Source: Campylobacter mucosalis (GTDB taxonomy: Bacteria; Campylobacterota; Campylobacteria; Campylobacterales; Campylobacteraceae). Taken from it: DNA of 64,000 bases. Numbering within the stretch: position 1 is the stretch's first letter; each line of letters opens with the position of its first letter. Positions 36,801-45,814 of this stretch are shown in pieces. A program made the position numbers and the translations under genes. The notes under the pieces are model-generated. The model ran no database searches and was not told the origin of the DNA. It saw nothing but the letters and a program-made list of their open reading frames with translations. Location of the stretch: positions 620,001 through 684,000 of the forward strand of contig NZ_CP053831.1 in NCBI RefSeq assembly GCF_013372205.1. Reading direction: 5' to 3'.

Positions 36801-38942
36801 TTGAGCGTTACTCTCGATAAACACGGGATAGAGTAGCTCTGCTGAGCCGTTTTTGTCTAGCTTTGTATCTTTGTATGAAGTTTTATAGGTTATTTTTTTA
36901 ATCGTATCATCACTGAATTTAAAATTTTTATACTCATCGTTTTTGTATTCGTCATTAAAAATAGCAATCTCTGTATTGCCAACTAGCCCACTAGCAGGGC
37001 TTCCAAATAGATATGTGCTTTGTAGTTTTACTGGTAAAATTTCGTTATTTTTTACGCTTGTTTTTGATAAAATTATCTCATTTTTTATCCTTGCTGGAAC
37101 AAAGCTTTCTACAAAAAATGGCTCGGTTTTTATAACTTTTGAGGCGTAGATTATGTCTAGGCTAAAGCGACCTGTTAGTTCGCTGGTTAAATTTTGCTCA
37201 AAGCTAAGGACGCCAAAATCGTTCGAGTTTGTGACAAATTCGTTTATTTTTTTATTTTGCGGATCTTTAATAAGAAGCTTTATTGGCATATTTTTAAGTG
37301 GTTTAAACTCATCATTTTTTAGATAAACGACACCTTTTATGGCGTCTGTTGGGCGGATTATGTTACTTGCAAAATATGTGTAGGCGTTTATTGTTTCATT
37401 CGCCTCTTTATTTGGATAGAATGCACGTTCATTTAGCCTTTCATTTTGATTGATGATTAGGAAATTTTGCTCTTTGCCAAGGCTTACGACAACTGAGCTT
37501 ACATCTTTAAAAATATCTTTTTGCTTAAAGATAAAAACACCCTCGTCGTTTGTTGCACCAGTGCTTATTTGATGATTTTTGTTATCATAAATTTTAACAT
37601 TTGCATTTGCTAACATTATATTTTCGCCAAGACGATTAGCAAAGACAAACAGCTCATCTTTGCTGACCTTTGCGTTGATGGCTATGTCGCTTAGATAGAC
37701 TGCTTTTTGAACCTTTTTATCCTTGTTATAATAGGCACTTATAAGATACACTCCGTCTGTTGCACCTGCAAAATCAAGCTTTATTTTGTGCTCTAAAATT
37801 TCATTTTTAGCTCCGTCTAGTTCATAGTTTTTGCTAATGATTTGCTTTGTGTAGTTTTGTATATTTTGGTTATCAAAATTTAAAAAATATCTGTAGTTTT
37901 CGTCGGTTAATTTTTCTACTACAACCTTTAAATTTGGCACATTTGCACTTTTAATCCCGATAGCTCCCACGCTTGAGATATATGGCTGGTTATTTATAAA
38001 ATTTACAAAAGCTGGCAGATCAGGCGTTTTAACGCTAAAGATTTGCTCATCTCTAACCAGCAAATACTCATCGCCAAAGCCAGGTAAAATTTTGACCTTA
38101 TAATCTGTTTGCGGTTTAAATTCATCGCTTATGATATCTATGTAGTAGTTTGCGTCCTTTGGATAAAGTTCGCGGTTTTGACCATAAATATAGGTCATTT
38201 CGCCAAGGCTAAATCTATCTATGCCCTCAATTTTTATAAATTTCTTAGCACTATCAAGATTTATCCAGTCTTTTAAAAGCAGTCTAATGCTAAGTTTGCC
38301 GTCATCAAGTCCAGCCGTTATAGGATCTGCTAAAACAAGCGTTTTTGCCTCTTTTATGTCTTTAAATGCAACTTCGTCGTTTTTTGTATCTTTGTAGTTT
38401 AGCTTCCATTCGTTTAAAAGCTTTGCACCATAAGAGCTTTTAAAGTCTTTTGGCAGGCTAAAAGTAGGGGATTTTATCGGGTTTTCTAGGCTGATTATCA
38501 CGTCGGTTTTACTTGCCATTTGGGCAGTAAATTTTGCATTATCTACCTTTAAATTTGAGATAACATCGGATAGATTTACGTCATCTATAAATGAGATTAT
38601 GTATTTTTTATCATCTATTTTTCTTACGTCAATGACGCTAAATTCGTTAGTGCTAAACTGGGCCTTGCTCGTGCCACTTTGACACACATAGCTCATACCT
38701 GCGTGTAGATCTTTTGTGTAAAAAATAATGCTATTTTGTCTGTATTCGCTAATGCCATCTATGCTTGGAGTGCAAGAAAAAAGCTTTTCGTGGCTCATTT
38801 TGCCAACAAGTTCAGAAGTAAACGGCTTAGTAACGCCAAATTCCAACACAAGTGGATTTTCGCTTTGAATGCTTCCGTCAAATTCAAAGCCAAATAGGTT
38901 AATGCCTATTATCACTGGTAAAATCAAGCGTTTTAAACGCAT
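33837..38942 (-). CDS. bacterial alpha-2-macroglobulin (YfhM-like), large periplasmic protein
   Basis: 1701 residues. A signal peptide covers residues 1–18 (LILPVIIGINLFGF); there is no lipobox Cys, unlike E. coli YfhM. Repeated macroglobulin beta domains fill the first 1100 residues (MG domains, with a bait-like region near GGDMVMMAAMKTRLAEE). The thioester motif is intact: Cys1274 in PYGCSEQ. A helical toroid complement-like domain and a C-terminal receptor-like part follow. Such proteins trap attacking proteases in the periplasm and work with PBP1C, whose gene is directly upstream here, leaving one base between. Full length for the family. Confidence 0.92.
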   Translation of the reverse strand: MRLKRLILPVIIGINLFGFEFDGSIQSENPLVLEFGVTKPFTSELVGKMSHEKLFSCTPSIDGISEYRQNSIIFYTKDLHAGMSYVCQSGTSKAQFSTNEFSVIDVRKIDDKKYIISFIDDVNLSDVISNLKVDNAKFTAQMASKTDVIISLENPIKSPTFSLPKDFKSSYGAKLLNEWKLNYKDTKNDEVAFKDIKEAKTLVLADPITAGLDDGKLSIRLLLKDWINLDSAKKFIKIEGIDRFSLGEMTYIYGQNRELYPKDANYYIDIISDEFKPQTDYKVKILPGFGDEYLLVRDEQIFSVKTPDLPAFVNFINNQPYISSVGAIGIKSANVPNLKVVVEKLTDENYRYFLNFDNQNIQNYTKQIISKNYELDGAKNEILEHKIKLDFAGATDGVYLISAYYNKDKKVQKAVYLSDIAINAKVSKDELFVFANRLGENIMLANANVKIYDNKNHQISTGATNDEGVFIFKQKDIFKDVSSVVVSLGKEQNFLIINQNERLNERAFYPNKEANETINAYTYFASNIIRPTDAIKGVVYLKNDEFKPLKNMPIKLLIKDPQNKKINEFVTNSNDFGVLSFEQNLTSELTGRFSLDIIYASKVIKTEPFFVESFVPARIKNEIILSKTSVKNNEILPVKLQSTYLFGSPASGLVGNTEIAIFNDEYKNDEYKNFKFSDDTIKKITYKTSYKDTKLDKNGSAELLYPVFIESNAQSTLSGVLTFNINDDGKNISSVKDFKIYPFDSIVGIKSDKNFINPDESVNFSTIVLDTTNFKSKNTTLKFDIKRVVWEYNMDERGYLKWFKNLENIDSFYKDLQNFEYKFSQSGEYVIVAQDPISNASASYDISVSGYNFSTLSPTKELSTAQIKLNAKTYKQGETLSADISSAIKEGLALITLEANGVKAYKLASIKNHSANVKFTIWENFNGGYINANIYRLADQANTPFRAYAKSYIKPNVEQKTMTLTLDTPKFAKSNQKVKINIKAEPNADISLFAVDLGVLNITQQQSPNPLGFFTRQLNDGVFDYDIYSKLTGYIVSGKLLNFGGDMVMMAAMKTRLAEESSPVDSKNIKTFIKMARLKADENANATYELEIPEGLNSAIRVDIIATNDDKISSTSKVVTIKDDIILKPSVISYMLNGDDINVTLRVINTTNEPKNISLSQSGKNINVTLNQTELSLEPMQSKSINLGLKPLNIGKANFEITAKSKDEIFISKTALDVVNPYPVSTYAKSLSIDKNKKISMPKGYEKVRIDASTQISSLLASASTELIHYPYGCSEQRSSRLLALLNAKTQNEIEEKDRLRFIEYGIYELLKMQKDSGVFGYWDETSYINTFASIYAADVLFELQKAGYKIDKTAQKRTIKGLKNLNFEDSTQALYATYVLSKYSSVDRSTLNRLYDSKEYTKSTLDRYLMASALKISGFEDEANSIISNIKSSENLGIKNGQNFNSDMRDMAFILYLHASNFAKNSYSDELANNIISNIDALNSTQERAFVLRALSEYFKNLKDEKGSFSLVYNGDKMEFFTPSIVNISPKDGRFEIVPSKSMFINISSKAYIPLEIKHKKEPKELDIYRTFVDKNGKEILLKNLKQNDVIFSKIELSSKSSVRNGVINEIVSPCLEPINETITNFNRTEQTQNTLNLEYQSIKDDRILNFYNLDKSGILYTPFRVVLSGKCSLGAVKTENMYNESQSDYDLSQKHFIVK

Positions 38943-38943
38943 T

Positions 38944-41109
38944 TTATCTCCTTAAAGTTATCTCTATCTCTGTTAAATTTGAGTTTTCATCTAGGCATTT
39001 TAGCTGGTGTTTGCCAAGTGCTAAATTTACGATATTTTCACTGCCGTTTTGAACTTTAATAAAATCGCTGTCGTCAACTTTGTAGTAAATTTTATCACCC
39101 AAATAAGCATGGCATTTTAGCATAATTTTGCTGATTTCATCGCTTACAAGGATTGTTTGATTTGAGTACGGGCTAAAAAATACTGGCTTTTTGTTTTTTA
39201 ATATATCCTTGCAAGGACTTTGTTCTAGCTCTTCTTTTGTCAAAATTTCATTTTTAAGCAAAAAATCAAGCTCTTCTGTTCTTATATATTCGCAACTATC
39301 TTTTAATGCTACACCTAAAATTTGCTCATCATCTTGTAAATTTTTACACTCTTTTAGACTAAAAGCGTCAAGGCAAGTTGGCTTTGTCACGATTCCATCA
39401 GGTTTTGCGATAAATGATAAATTTTGATTTAAGGATATTAGTTTAAACATATCAAATATTATTTTAGAAGCGTCTTTTAATCCAGTAAGTCCAATCGTCT
39501 TTTGAGCGTTAAAATTCCCTATCCAAACGGCAATCGTGTAGTCTTTGTTTATTCCGACTGCGTAAATATCCCTTGAGCCGTAGCTTGTGCCAGTTTTAAA
39601 GGCGATTTTTGGCGTATTTTTGGCGTATTGCCAAGCGTTGCCAAGGTATGCTCTGTTTGCCTGGCTTAAAATTTTTGTCGTTAAAAATGCACTTTGTTCG
39701 CTTATTAGGCTTATATCTTTAGTTTGTTTATTTACCAGTTCCCCAGCAAATTCAAGTGGCTTTAAAACGCCGTTGTTTGCGTATATCGTGTAAAGATGAG
39801 CCAAATTTAAAAGGCTCATCTCAGAGCTTCCTAAAACTATACTTGCCCCGTAATACTCCTTTTCATACTCTACCAAATTTGCCGTTTGTAAAAGCTCGTA
39901 AAGCGAGTTTTGCCCAAGCTTTGTATTTAGGCTAATAACTGGGATATTTAGGCTAAATCTTAACGCGTCAGCCGCACTAATAACGCCTAAAAAGCCGTCG
40001 TTAAAATTTTTAGGCACATACTCATTTAATGCGATTTGAGTGTCGATAAGCTTGGTTTTTGGCGTGATTAGTCCGTTATCAAGTGCAAGTGAAAAGACAA
40101 ATGGTTTTAGTGTGCTTCCTACGTTTCGCTTCATATTTAGGGCACTATTTTTGCCGTCTTTTGAGCCTTGATCGTGTGAGCCAACAAACGCAACTACGCT
40201 CATTTTGCTATTATCTATAACTACCGCAGCAGCGTTGTTTGCGTTTTTATCTTTTAGATCAAGCATAGCGTTTTTTAATACGATATTTAGTTGATTTTGC
40301 AAATTTAGATTCAAATTTGTCTTTTCTAGTCCGTTTTTTAGGGCAACATCGCTAAATTCTGGTGCGTGATAGGGTAGGGCTTTTTTTACATTAAAAAACG
40401 GCTCATCTTGTGCCCTTTTAAACGCACTTTTATCTATGATATTTGCTTTGTAAAGCATTTTTATGACACGATTTTTTAGTCGATTTATGTCTGATTTTCT
40501 ATCCAAGCGATTTTTGTTTGGATTTTTAGGTATCGTGCTAAGAAGTGCCATTTGAGCGTAGCTTAGCTCGTTTAGTTCACGTCCAAAATAGCTTAAAGAC
40601 GCAGCTTTTACACCCTCTATATTTCCGCCGTATGGTGCTAGGTTAAAGTAAAATTTTAAAATTTCATCTTTGCTAAAACGCCACTCAAGTTGAAGTGCTA
40701 TGAAAATTTCTTTAATCTTGTTTTTGTAGCTTCGCTCATTTTGCCCTAGCATTCTTGCTACTTGCATAGTTATGGTGCTTGCCCCTATGCGGTTTTGAGA
40801 TTTTAGATTGTGAAAAGTAGCTCTGATTATCGAAAGTGGATTTATGCCAAAATGGTAATAAAAGTAGCGATCCTCAAATAATATGACGCTATTTTTTAAA
40901 ATTTCAGGGATATTGCTAGTATAAAACCTAAGTGCTCCATCATCTGATAGTTTTATGCGTAAAATTTCGCCATTTTTATCATATACGATTTTGCTTTGGC
41001 TTTTATTTAGTGCGTCTAAATTTAGAGGAAACATAGCGTCTAAAACCAAAAAAATAGCAAAAAATACTATAAAAAAGGCTGTTGTAAATTTTAAAATTTT
41101 AAAAAACAT
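38944..41109 (-). CDS. pbpC: penicillin-binding protein 1C
   Basis: 721 residues. An N-terminal membrane anchor (about 8–28) precedes the glycosyltransferase 51 domain (VILFEDRYFYYHFGINPLSIIRA, then STITMQVARML). The transpeptidase domain has SxxK as STLKPF near 332, and KTGTS near 506. The C-terminal PBP1C-specific beta domain ends the protein. It polymerises peptidoglycan strands in the periplasm; PBP1C with alpha-2-macroglobulin is thought to repair wall breached by enemies. Start assigned at ATG 41109; no clear SD. Confidence 0.93.
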   Translation of the reverse strand: MFFKILKFTTAFFIVFFAIFLVLDAMFPLNLDALNKSQSKIVYDKNGEILRIKLSDDGALRFYTSNIPEILKNSVILFEDRYFYYHFGINPLSIIRATFHNLKSQNRIGASTITMQVARMLGQNERSYKNKIKEIFIALQLEWRFSKDEILKFYFNLAPYGGNIEGVKAASLSYFGRELNELSYAQMALLSTIPKNPNKNRLDRKSDINRLKNRVIKMLYKANIIDKSAFKRAQDEPFFNVKKALPYHAPEFSDVALKNGLEKTNLNLNLQNQLNIVLKNAMLDLKDKNANNAAAVVIDNSKMSVVAFVGSHDQGSKDGKNSALNMKRNVGSTLKPFVFSLALDNGLITPKTKLIDTQIALNEYVPKNFNDGFLGVISAADALRFSLNIPVISLNTKLGQNSLYELLQTANLVEYEKEYYGASIVLGSSEMSLLNLAHLYTIYANNGVLKPLEFAGELVNKQTKDISLISEQSAFLTTKILSQANRAYLGNAWQYAKNTPKIAFKTGTSYGSRDIYAVGINKDYTIAVWIGNFNAQKTIGLTGLKDASKIIFDMFKLISLNQNLSFIAKPDGIVTKPTCLDAFSLKECKNLQDDEQILGVALKDSCEYIRTEELDFLLKNEILTKEELEQSPCKDILKNKKPVFFSPYSNQTILVSDEISKIMLKCHAYLGDKIYYKVDDSDFIKVQNGSENIVNLALGKHQLKCLDENSNLTEIEITLRR

Positions 41110-41145
41110 AGAGGCGATTATATCCTAAATTTATATGCAGTTTGA

Positions 41146-41151
41146 TATAAT
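41146..41151 (+). promoter_or_regulatory. -10 box upstream of the helicase gene
   Basis: TATAAT in GTTTGATATAATCTGC, 22 bases before the start codon at 41173, preceded by T-rich DNA. Confidence 0.5.
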
Positions 41152-41172
41152 CTGCGATTTTGGAGATACGTA

Positions 41173-43209
41173 ATGCCACTTTCAAAGTTAAACAAGGAGC
41201 AATATACTGCAGCAACCGCACCGGCAGGGGCAAATTTAGTCATAGCAAGTGCAGGTACTGGCAAAACTAGCACGATAGTTGCCCGTATAGCTCATCTTTT
41301 AAATTTAGGCACAATGCCTGAGAAAATTCTGCTTTTAACCTTTACAAACAAAGCTGCAACCGAGATGATAGAGCGTCTTGGTAGATTTTTTGATAAAAGC
41401 GTAACCGAGAAAATAACGGCGGGGACGTTTCACTCAGTATCTTTTACCCTTTTAAAAGGTCTTGGAAAAAATATCGTCTTAAAACAACCAAGTGAGCTTA
41501 AAATTTTACTAAAAAGCCTAGTTGAACGTCGTAAATTTCATCATTTAAGCGATGTTAAACCTTATGGCGGGGCGTATCTTTATGACGTGTATTCTTTGTA
41601 TCAAAACAGCGAAACTAAGCTTGGTTTTCATGATTACTTTATAGCTAAAAACGACGAACAGGCAGTTTATGCTGAAATTTATGATGATGTTTTGCGTGAG
41701 TTTGAGCAAGAAAAAGAGAAATTTGGTTATGTTGATTTTAACGATTTGCTTATAAAAATGCGAAACGAGCTTAGAAATGGTGCAAATATCGAATATGACG
41801 AAATTTTAATCGATGAGTATCAAGACACAAACACGCTTCAAGGCTCACTCATAGACGCTTTTAATACAAAAAGTCTATTTTGCGTGGGCGATTTTGACCA
41901 AAGTATTTATGCTTTTAATGGGGCAAATATCGAGATTATCGGTTCGTTTAAGGATCGTTTTAAGGACGCAAACATCTATGCTTTGAATGTAAATTATCGC
42001 TCAAGTGCTCCGATTTTGGCTCTTGCAAATAAGGTCATATCAAACAATCCACGCCTTTATGAGAAAAATTTGGTCGTTAGTCGTGAGGGCGAGTTTAAGC
42101 CGCCAAGACTTCTTGTTTATAACGAGTTAATAGATCAGTATCAAAATATTGCTGACATCATATCTTTAAGCCCAGTAAAACGTGAAAATATCGCCATAAT
42201 TTTTCGCAATAACTCATCTGCTGACGGGCTTGAAATAGCCCTGAGAGAACGCGGAATAAGCGCTAAAAGAAAGGGTGGAACTAGCTTTTTTGAAAGTCGC
42301 GAAGTAAAGGCGATAATAGACCTTATGGGTATGCTTATAAATCCACGCGATATAATGGCGTTTATACATATTTTTGAGTATGCAAAGGGTATTGGAAGTG
42401 CGGTTGCTAAAGAGCTTTTTGACGCCCTTATGAAGCTTGGGCATAAAAGCGTTGTAGATGGAATTTTAAGACCAGATATGAACGTAAATATCGCTAGTAA
42501 TAAAAGGCGAAATTATCAGCTTGGGCTTTTTGATGATATTGATGAATTTAGCGATGTGGCTAGGTTTTCTAACCTTGAGTTTGATAAAAATTTTAGCTCA
42601 CATCCCGCTTTAAAAATGCAAAAATTAACTGAAGGTGGAGCGGTATTTTTGCACGAAATTTATAAGCTTTTTGGGAAAATTTTTGCCAATCTTACGCCAA
42701 GTGTCGTAATAAGTGAGATAAAAAATAGCAAAATTTACGAACTTATAGTTGATAATCTAGCCACAAAACGAGCTACTTTAAAAAATGGAAACGTTGATAT
42801 AACCCTGTTTAACGACGCAAAAGAGCGGATAATGCGTAAGGCGAGTTTGCTTTTTGAGATGAGCAAAAACTACAAAGATACGCATAAATTTTATAACTTT
42901 ATGACGCTTGGAAGTAGTGAGATGAGCGAGGGGCAGGGTGTGAATTTGCTAAGTGTGCACGCTAGCAAGGGGCTTGAGTTTGAGCTAGTTTTTGTGGTGG
43001 ATTTGGCACAAAATAGATTCCCAAATTTAAAACTTATGAGTATGGGTGGCAGTCTTGAGGAGGAAAGAAGGCTATTTTATGTGGCTGTTACACGTGCTAA
43101 AGATGAACTTTATCTTAGCTATGCAAGATTTGATAAGATAAAAAAGGTAAATTATCTGCCAAGTTGCTTTTTGGTTGAGGCTGGTATGGCAAAACCTGAA
43201 ATGGTGTAA
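41173..43209 (+). CDS. UvrD/Rep-family DNA helicase
   Basis: 678 residues. Superfamily 1A motifs in order: I SAGTGKTSTIVARIA (about 26–40), Ia LLLTFTNKAATEM, II DEYQDTN, III VGDFDQSIYAFNGA, IV NYRSS, V GVNLLSVHASKGLEFELVFVVDL and VI RRLFYVAVTRAKDELYLSYA. It is a 3'-5' translocase for repair or replication restart; C. jejuni carries more than one such helicase (UvrD, Rep/PcrA-like) and I cannot tell which this is. Normal length. It is the last core gene before the accessory region. Confidence 0.88.
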   Translation: MPLSKLNKEQYTAATAPAGANLVIASAGTGKTSTIVARIAHLLNLGTMPEKILLLTFTNKAATEMIERLGRFFDKSVTEKITAGTFHSVSFTLLKGLGKNIVLKQPSELKILLKSLVERRKFHHLSDVKPYGGAYLYDVYSLYQNSETKLGFHDYFIAKNDEQAVYAEIYDDVLREFEQEKEKFGYVDFNDLLIKMRNELRNGANIEYDEILIDEYQDTNTLQGSLIDAFNTKSLFCVGDFDQSIYAFNGANIEIIGSFKDRFKDANIYALNVNYRSSAPILALANKVISNNPRLYEKNLVVSREGEFKPPRLLVYNELIDQYQNIADIISLSPVKRENIAIIFRNNSSADGLEIALRERGISAKRKGGTSFFESREVKAIIDLMGMLINPRDIMAFIHIFEYAKGIGSAVAKELFDALMKLGHKSVVDGILRPDMNVNIASNKRRNYQLGLFDDIDEFSDVARFSNLEFDKNFSSHPALKMQKLTEGGAVFLHEIYKLFGKIFANLTPSVVISEIKNSKIYELIVDNLATKRATLKNGNVDITLFNDAKERIMRKASLLFEMSKNYKDTHKFYNFMTLGSSEMSEGQGVNLLSVHASKGLEFELVFVVDLAQNRFPNLKLMSMGGSLEEERRLFYVAVTRAKDELYLSYARFDKIKKVNYLPSCFLVEAGMAKPEMV

Positions 43210-43360
43210 AGGGTTTTTGAAGTAATAAATGGTTTCATATATTGTCAGTTACGCTATCTTATCCCATTTGTTTTAATTTTGATATTTTTGTGGCTAAGAC
43301 TCCATAGTTTGGTATATCTTATACATGCGTTATTATTTTTTTACTTATTAAACTGAATTG

Positions 43361-44127
43361 ATGAAACAGGATAAGTCAATACGCAAAAGCGGTACTATCT
43401 ATGTGCCTTTTTTAAGGGTTAAAAAAATATTTTTATATTTCAAAAATTCAGAAAAGATTTTAACTCTATTATCAAAGATGAAGTCACAGGCAAAACAAGA
43501 GAAATAGAACTAAACGAAACAGAGTATATCATAGAGCAAAATTATCTTTTTTGGGATTTTAAAAATAGTATTATTGTTTATCAAAAAACAACTGGTGGCT
43601 TCAGCGCAACTTCGTTTGAAACCTATGTAAAGGAACTTTTAAGAGGCAAATTTAAAAATGATTTTTTTGCTTTAAAGCCGATAATTTCTTGCAATGGTTA
43701 TGAGAAAATAATTAATTCAGACATTATAAAATCATACGATATTGCACTATCTAATCCGTCAGTAAAGATTTTACAAGAGATTGGGTTTGATGATAAAGGA
43801 ATACTAAAAATAGACAATGACGATCTTGGGCGAATAGAGATAAGGGTAACTGCTAAAAAAGGCAGGGGTTTACTTGGAGCAGAAATTTTTAAAAAATTAT
43901 TAGGAAGTAAAGAAAAATATAGTAAAATGCGAGTAAAGCCGTCAAAATCTTATCTAAAAAGTGGTGTTTTAATTGATTTATTAGATGAGTTTTATATGGT
44001 GTCGGTAAATGTTTGAGAATTTAAAAGGCGTGTTTTAATTGACGATATGATTATTGTTATGCAAGACATACACGAAAGCGATTTAATTGTATTTTGTTGT
44101 GATAATCAAGAGGCTATTGGTGGTTGA
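43361..44127 (+). pseudogene. accessory gene, broken by a frameshift and an in-frame TGA
   Basis: The frame that starts at ATG 43361 (MKQDKSIRKSGTIYVPFLRV) shifts at the A7 run 43421–43427; the second frame then runs about 195 codons (FQKFRKDFNSIIKDEVTGKT through LIDLLDEFYMVSVNV) to a TGA at 44014, after which the same frame continues (EFKRRVLIDDMIIVM…) to 44125. Together this is a protein of about 255 residues, likely soluble. The coding pattern is too long to be chance. I do not recognise the family. It is 44 bases upstream of the next accessory gene and probably formed an operon with it. Either a pseudogene or an assembly error plus truncation. Confidence 0.65.
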
Positions 44128-44171
44128 TTCATACTCTATAAATTCAAAGAGGGCTTGGAAAGGAGAAATGA

Positions 44172-45071
44172 GTGCGTTTAAAAAGGCTTTTGCTTAGAGC
44201 AAGAAATAATGATTTGCTCAATATGTTCAGCCAAGATAACATAAGAGATGAGCAATATATAAATAAAAATCTTTTTGGTAGCAGTATTAGTATATTTAGC
44301 GAATGGGTCTATAAAGCGGATATGCAATATGCTTCTTATGATAGGATGGTGGCGGTTTTTACGAAACCTATAAGCCTTAGTAGTCGCGGTAATAGTAGGC
44401 TTTTTACATCAGATATAATTTATGCAAAAACTAAAGAAAACCAAGCTATTGTTAATGTTTCTACATGGGAAGAAGTAGATCAACTTGACCTTTTTAAAGG
44501 TCCTGTAAATCGTATTAAAATTTTCTTCGTTATTTATGATAATATGATAAAATTTGCTGTTGAGGACATATACCAATCCATACCGCAAAGCGTATTATAT
44601 GAGATGATGAAGTCTATAATTGAAAGATGTTTTTTGAATAGCTTAACGGCAGAAGACGGTCACACAATCAGTGTTTATAATCCTGATGATTTTGAAATAT
44701 TAATAGACTATTCAGAAGAAGATTTTGAGGGCATTTTTAACTCGTCAAAAAGAAAGAAAAAAGTAGTGTTTGGTATTGACACGCAAAATGAAGCGGACGA
44801 GCTTATAAATAGTGGGCAGCTAGTGTATAGCCTAAAAGCAGATAGCATTCTCCATAATGTGTTTGCTTTTGCTCGAGCAAGAGCTATTCAAGATGGTATA
44901 GTAAGATATACTATAAAGTGCGAAGATGAAAATGGCAAAACGGCATCAATTGAGTCTGTAGGAAATGATATACTTCTAGACACATGGCAAACTATGCCAA
45001 GAATATCAATATCTGATAACGCTACGGACGAAGATTTGCACAATGAACTTTTTAATTTTTTAGGGAATTAA
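44172..45071 (+). CDS. accessory protein of unknown function, module member 2
   Basis: 299 residues, GTG start seven bases after AGGAG. An ATG four bases earlier is out of frame and ends after nine codons. No signal peptide or membrane helices. The middle (NRIKIFFVIYDNMIKFAVEDIYQSI) and a helical segment (SVLYEMMKSIIERCFLNSL) look like a globular enzyme or scaffold; the C-terminus (YTIKCEDENGKTASIESVGNDILLDTW) is beta-rich and might bind a ligand or nucleic acid. No motif of a known nuclease, kinase or NTPase is seen. The membrane-protein gene follows after one base, suggesting a functional pair. Confidence 0.7.
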   Translation: MRLKRLLLRARNNDLLNMFSQDNIRDEQYINKNLFGSSISIFSEWVYKADMQYASYDRMVAVFTKPISLSSRGNSRLFTSDIIYAKTKENQAIVNVSTWEEVDQLDLFKGPVNRIKIFFVIYDNMIKFAVEDIYQSIPQSVLYEMMKSIIERCFLNSLTAEDGHTISVYNPDDFEILIDYSEEDFEGIFNSSKRKKKVVFGIDTQNEADELINSGQLVYSLKADSILHNVFAFARARAIQDGIVRYTIKCEDENGKTASIESVGNDILLDTWQTMPRISISDNATDEDLHNELFNFLGN

Positions 45072-45072
45072 C

Positions 45073-45597
45073 ATGACACTCAATGTTTTTATAGAGTATG
45101 TAAAAATAAGAAAAGAGTTAAAACTACATTCTTACTTTTACTACTTAAAAAAAATACTCATTGCTATTATTTTTACAGTGCTGGTGGCTATGTTTCAATT
45201 CGGGTGTAATATTGAGTTTAAATATAAAGAAATTGCTACTGCTTTAGTATCTATTAATTCTATTGTCGCTGCCTTTTTAATAGTTTCATTAACAATTCTA
45301 CTTACTCAAGAAATCCAAGAGAGAATTCCAAATACCAATGCTAGTTATAAAAAACTTTTAATAAATAATTCCGAGGTTAGTGTGGTTTTAGTATTATTTT
45401 CTATCTTAATCAATATTGTCTATCTTTTGTTATCCAACATAGACACAATGTCTGCTAGCTTGCAAAATTGGCATAAAAACATTCTTGTTGTTGTAAATTA
45501 CTTATCAATTTTTGCAACAGTTTTCATTATTAACACAGCCATAAAAGACCTATTGCTAATATCAAAGAAGACAAAAACACCAAGTAAGGATAGATGA
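45073..45597 (+). CDS. small membrane protein, module member 3
   Basis: 174 residues with four hydrophobic helices at about 28–46, 56–76, 96–118 and 134–155 (LLTQEIQERIPNTNASYKK links the two halves in the cytoplasm or periplasm). Little else is conserved-looking. It starts one base after the soluble protein's stop and its own stop overlaps a degraded nuclease start by three bases. Four-helix membrane proteins paired with a soluble partner are common as effectors in anti-phage modules, but nothing here proves that. Confidence 0.65.
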   Translation: MTLNVFIEYVKIRKELKLHSYFYYLKKILIAIIFTVLVAMFQFGCNIEFKYKEIATALVSINSIVAAFLIVSLTILLTQEIQERIPNTNASYKKLLINNSEVSVVLVLFSILINIVYLLLSNIDTMSASLQNWHKNILVVVNYLSIFATVFIINTAIKDLLLISKKTKTPSKDR

Positions 45598-45814
45598 GAA
45601 TTTCAATATTTTATTAATTATTACTACTTCGCTCTCCGTCAAAGTCATCTCTATCGAAGACGGTGCTCGAATGGTCGCAAATAACTATGCGTGGGCTTAT
45701 GAAAAATATTCAAAAGATTATATAAATTTAGAAAAAGAAGCTAGAGATAAAAAGCTAGGAATTTGGCGGAGCAAAAAACCTATTCCGCCGTGGGAATTTA
45801 GAAAACATCCCTAA
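45594..45814 (+). pseudogene. thermonuclease (SNase-like) remnant
   Basis: The visible parts are a signal-peptide-like stretch, the N-terminal segment KVISIEDG, then directly MVANNYAWAYEKYSKDYINLEKEARDKKLGIWRSKKPIPPWEFRKHP, which is the C-terminus of Campylobacter staphylococcal-nuclease-type enzymes. About 85 residues containing the catalytic Arg/Glu residues are missing, and a frameshift lies in the first codons. It is a dead gene with a large internal deletion. Its ATG overlaps the stop of the membrane-protein gene. Confidence 0.7.

Noticed and set aside
44168-44197. ATG at 44168 as start of the 299-residue accessory protein
   Set aside because: Its frame ends after nine codons; the GTG at 44172 is in frame and well spaced from AGGAG.
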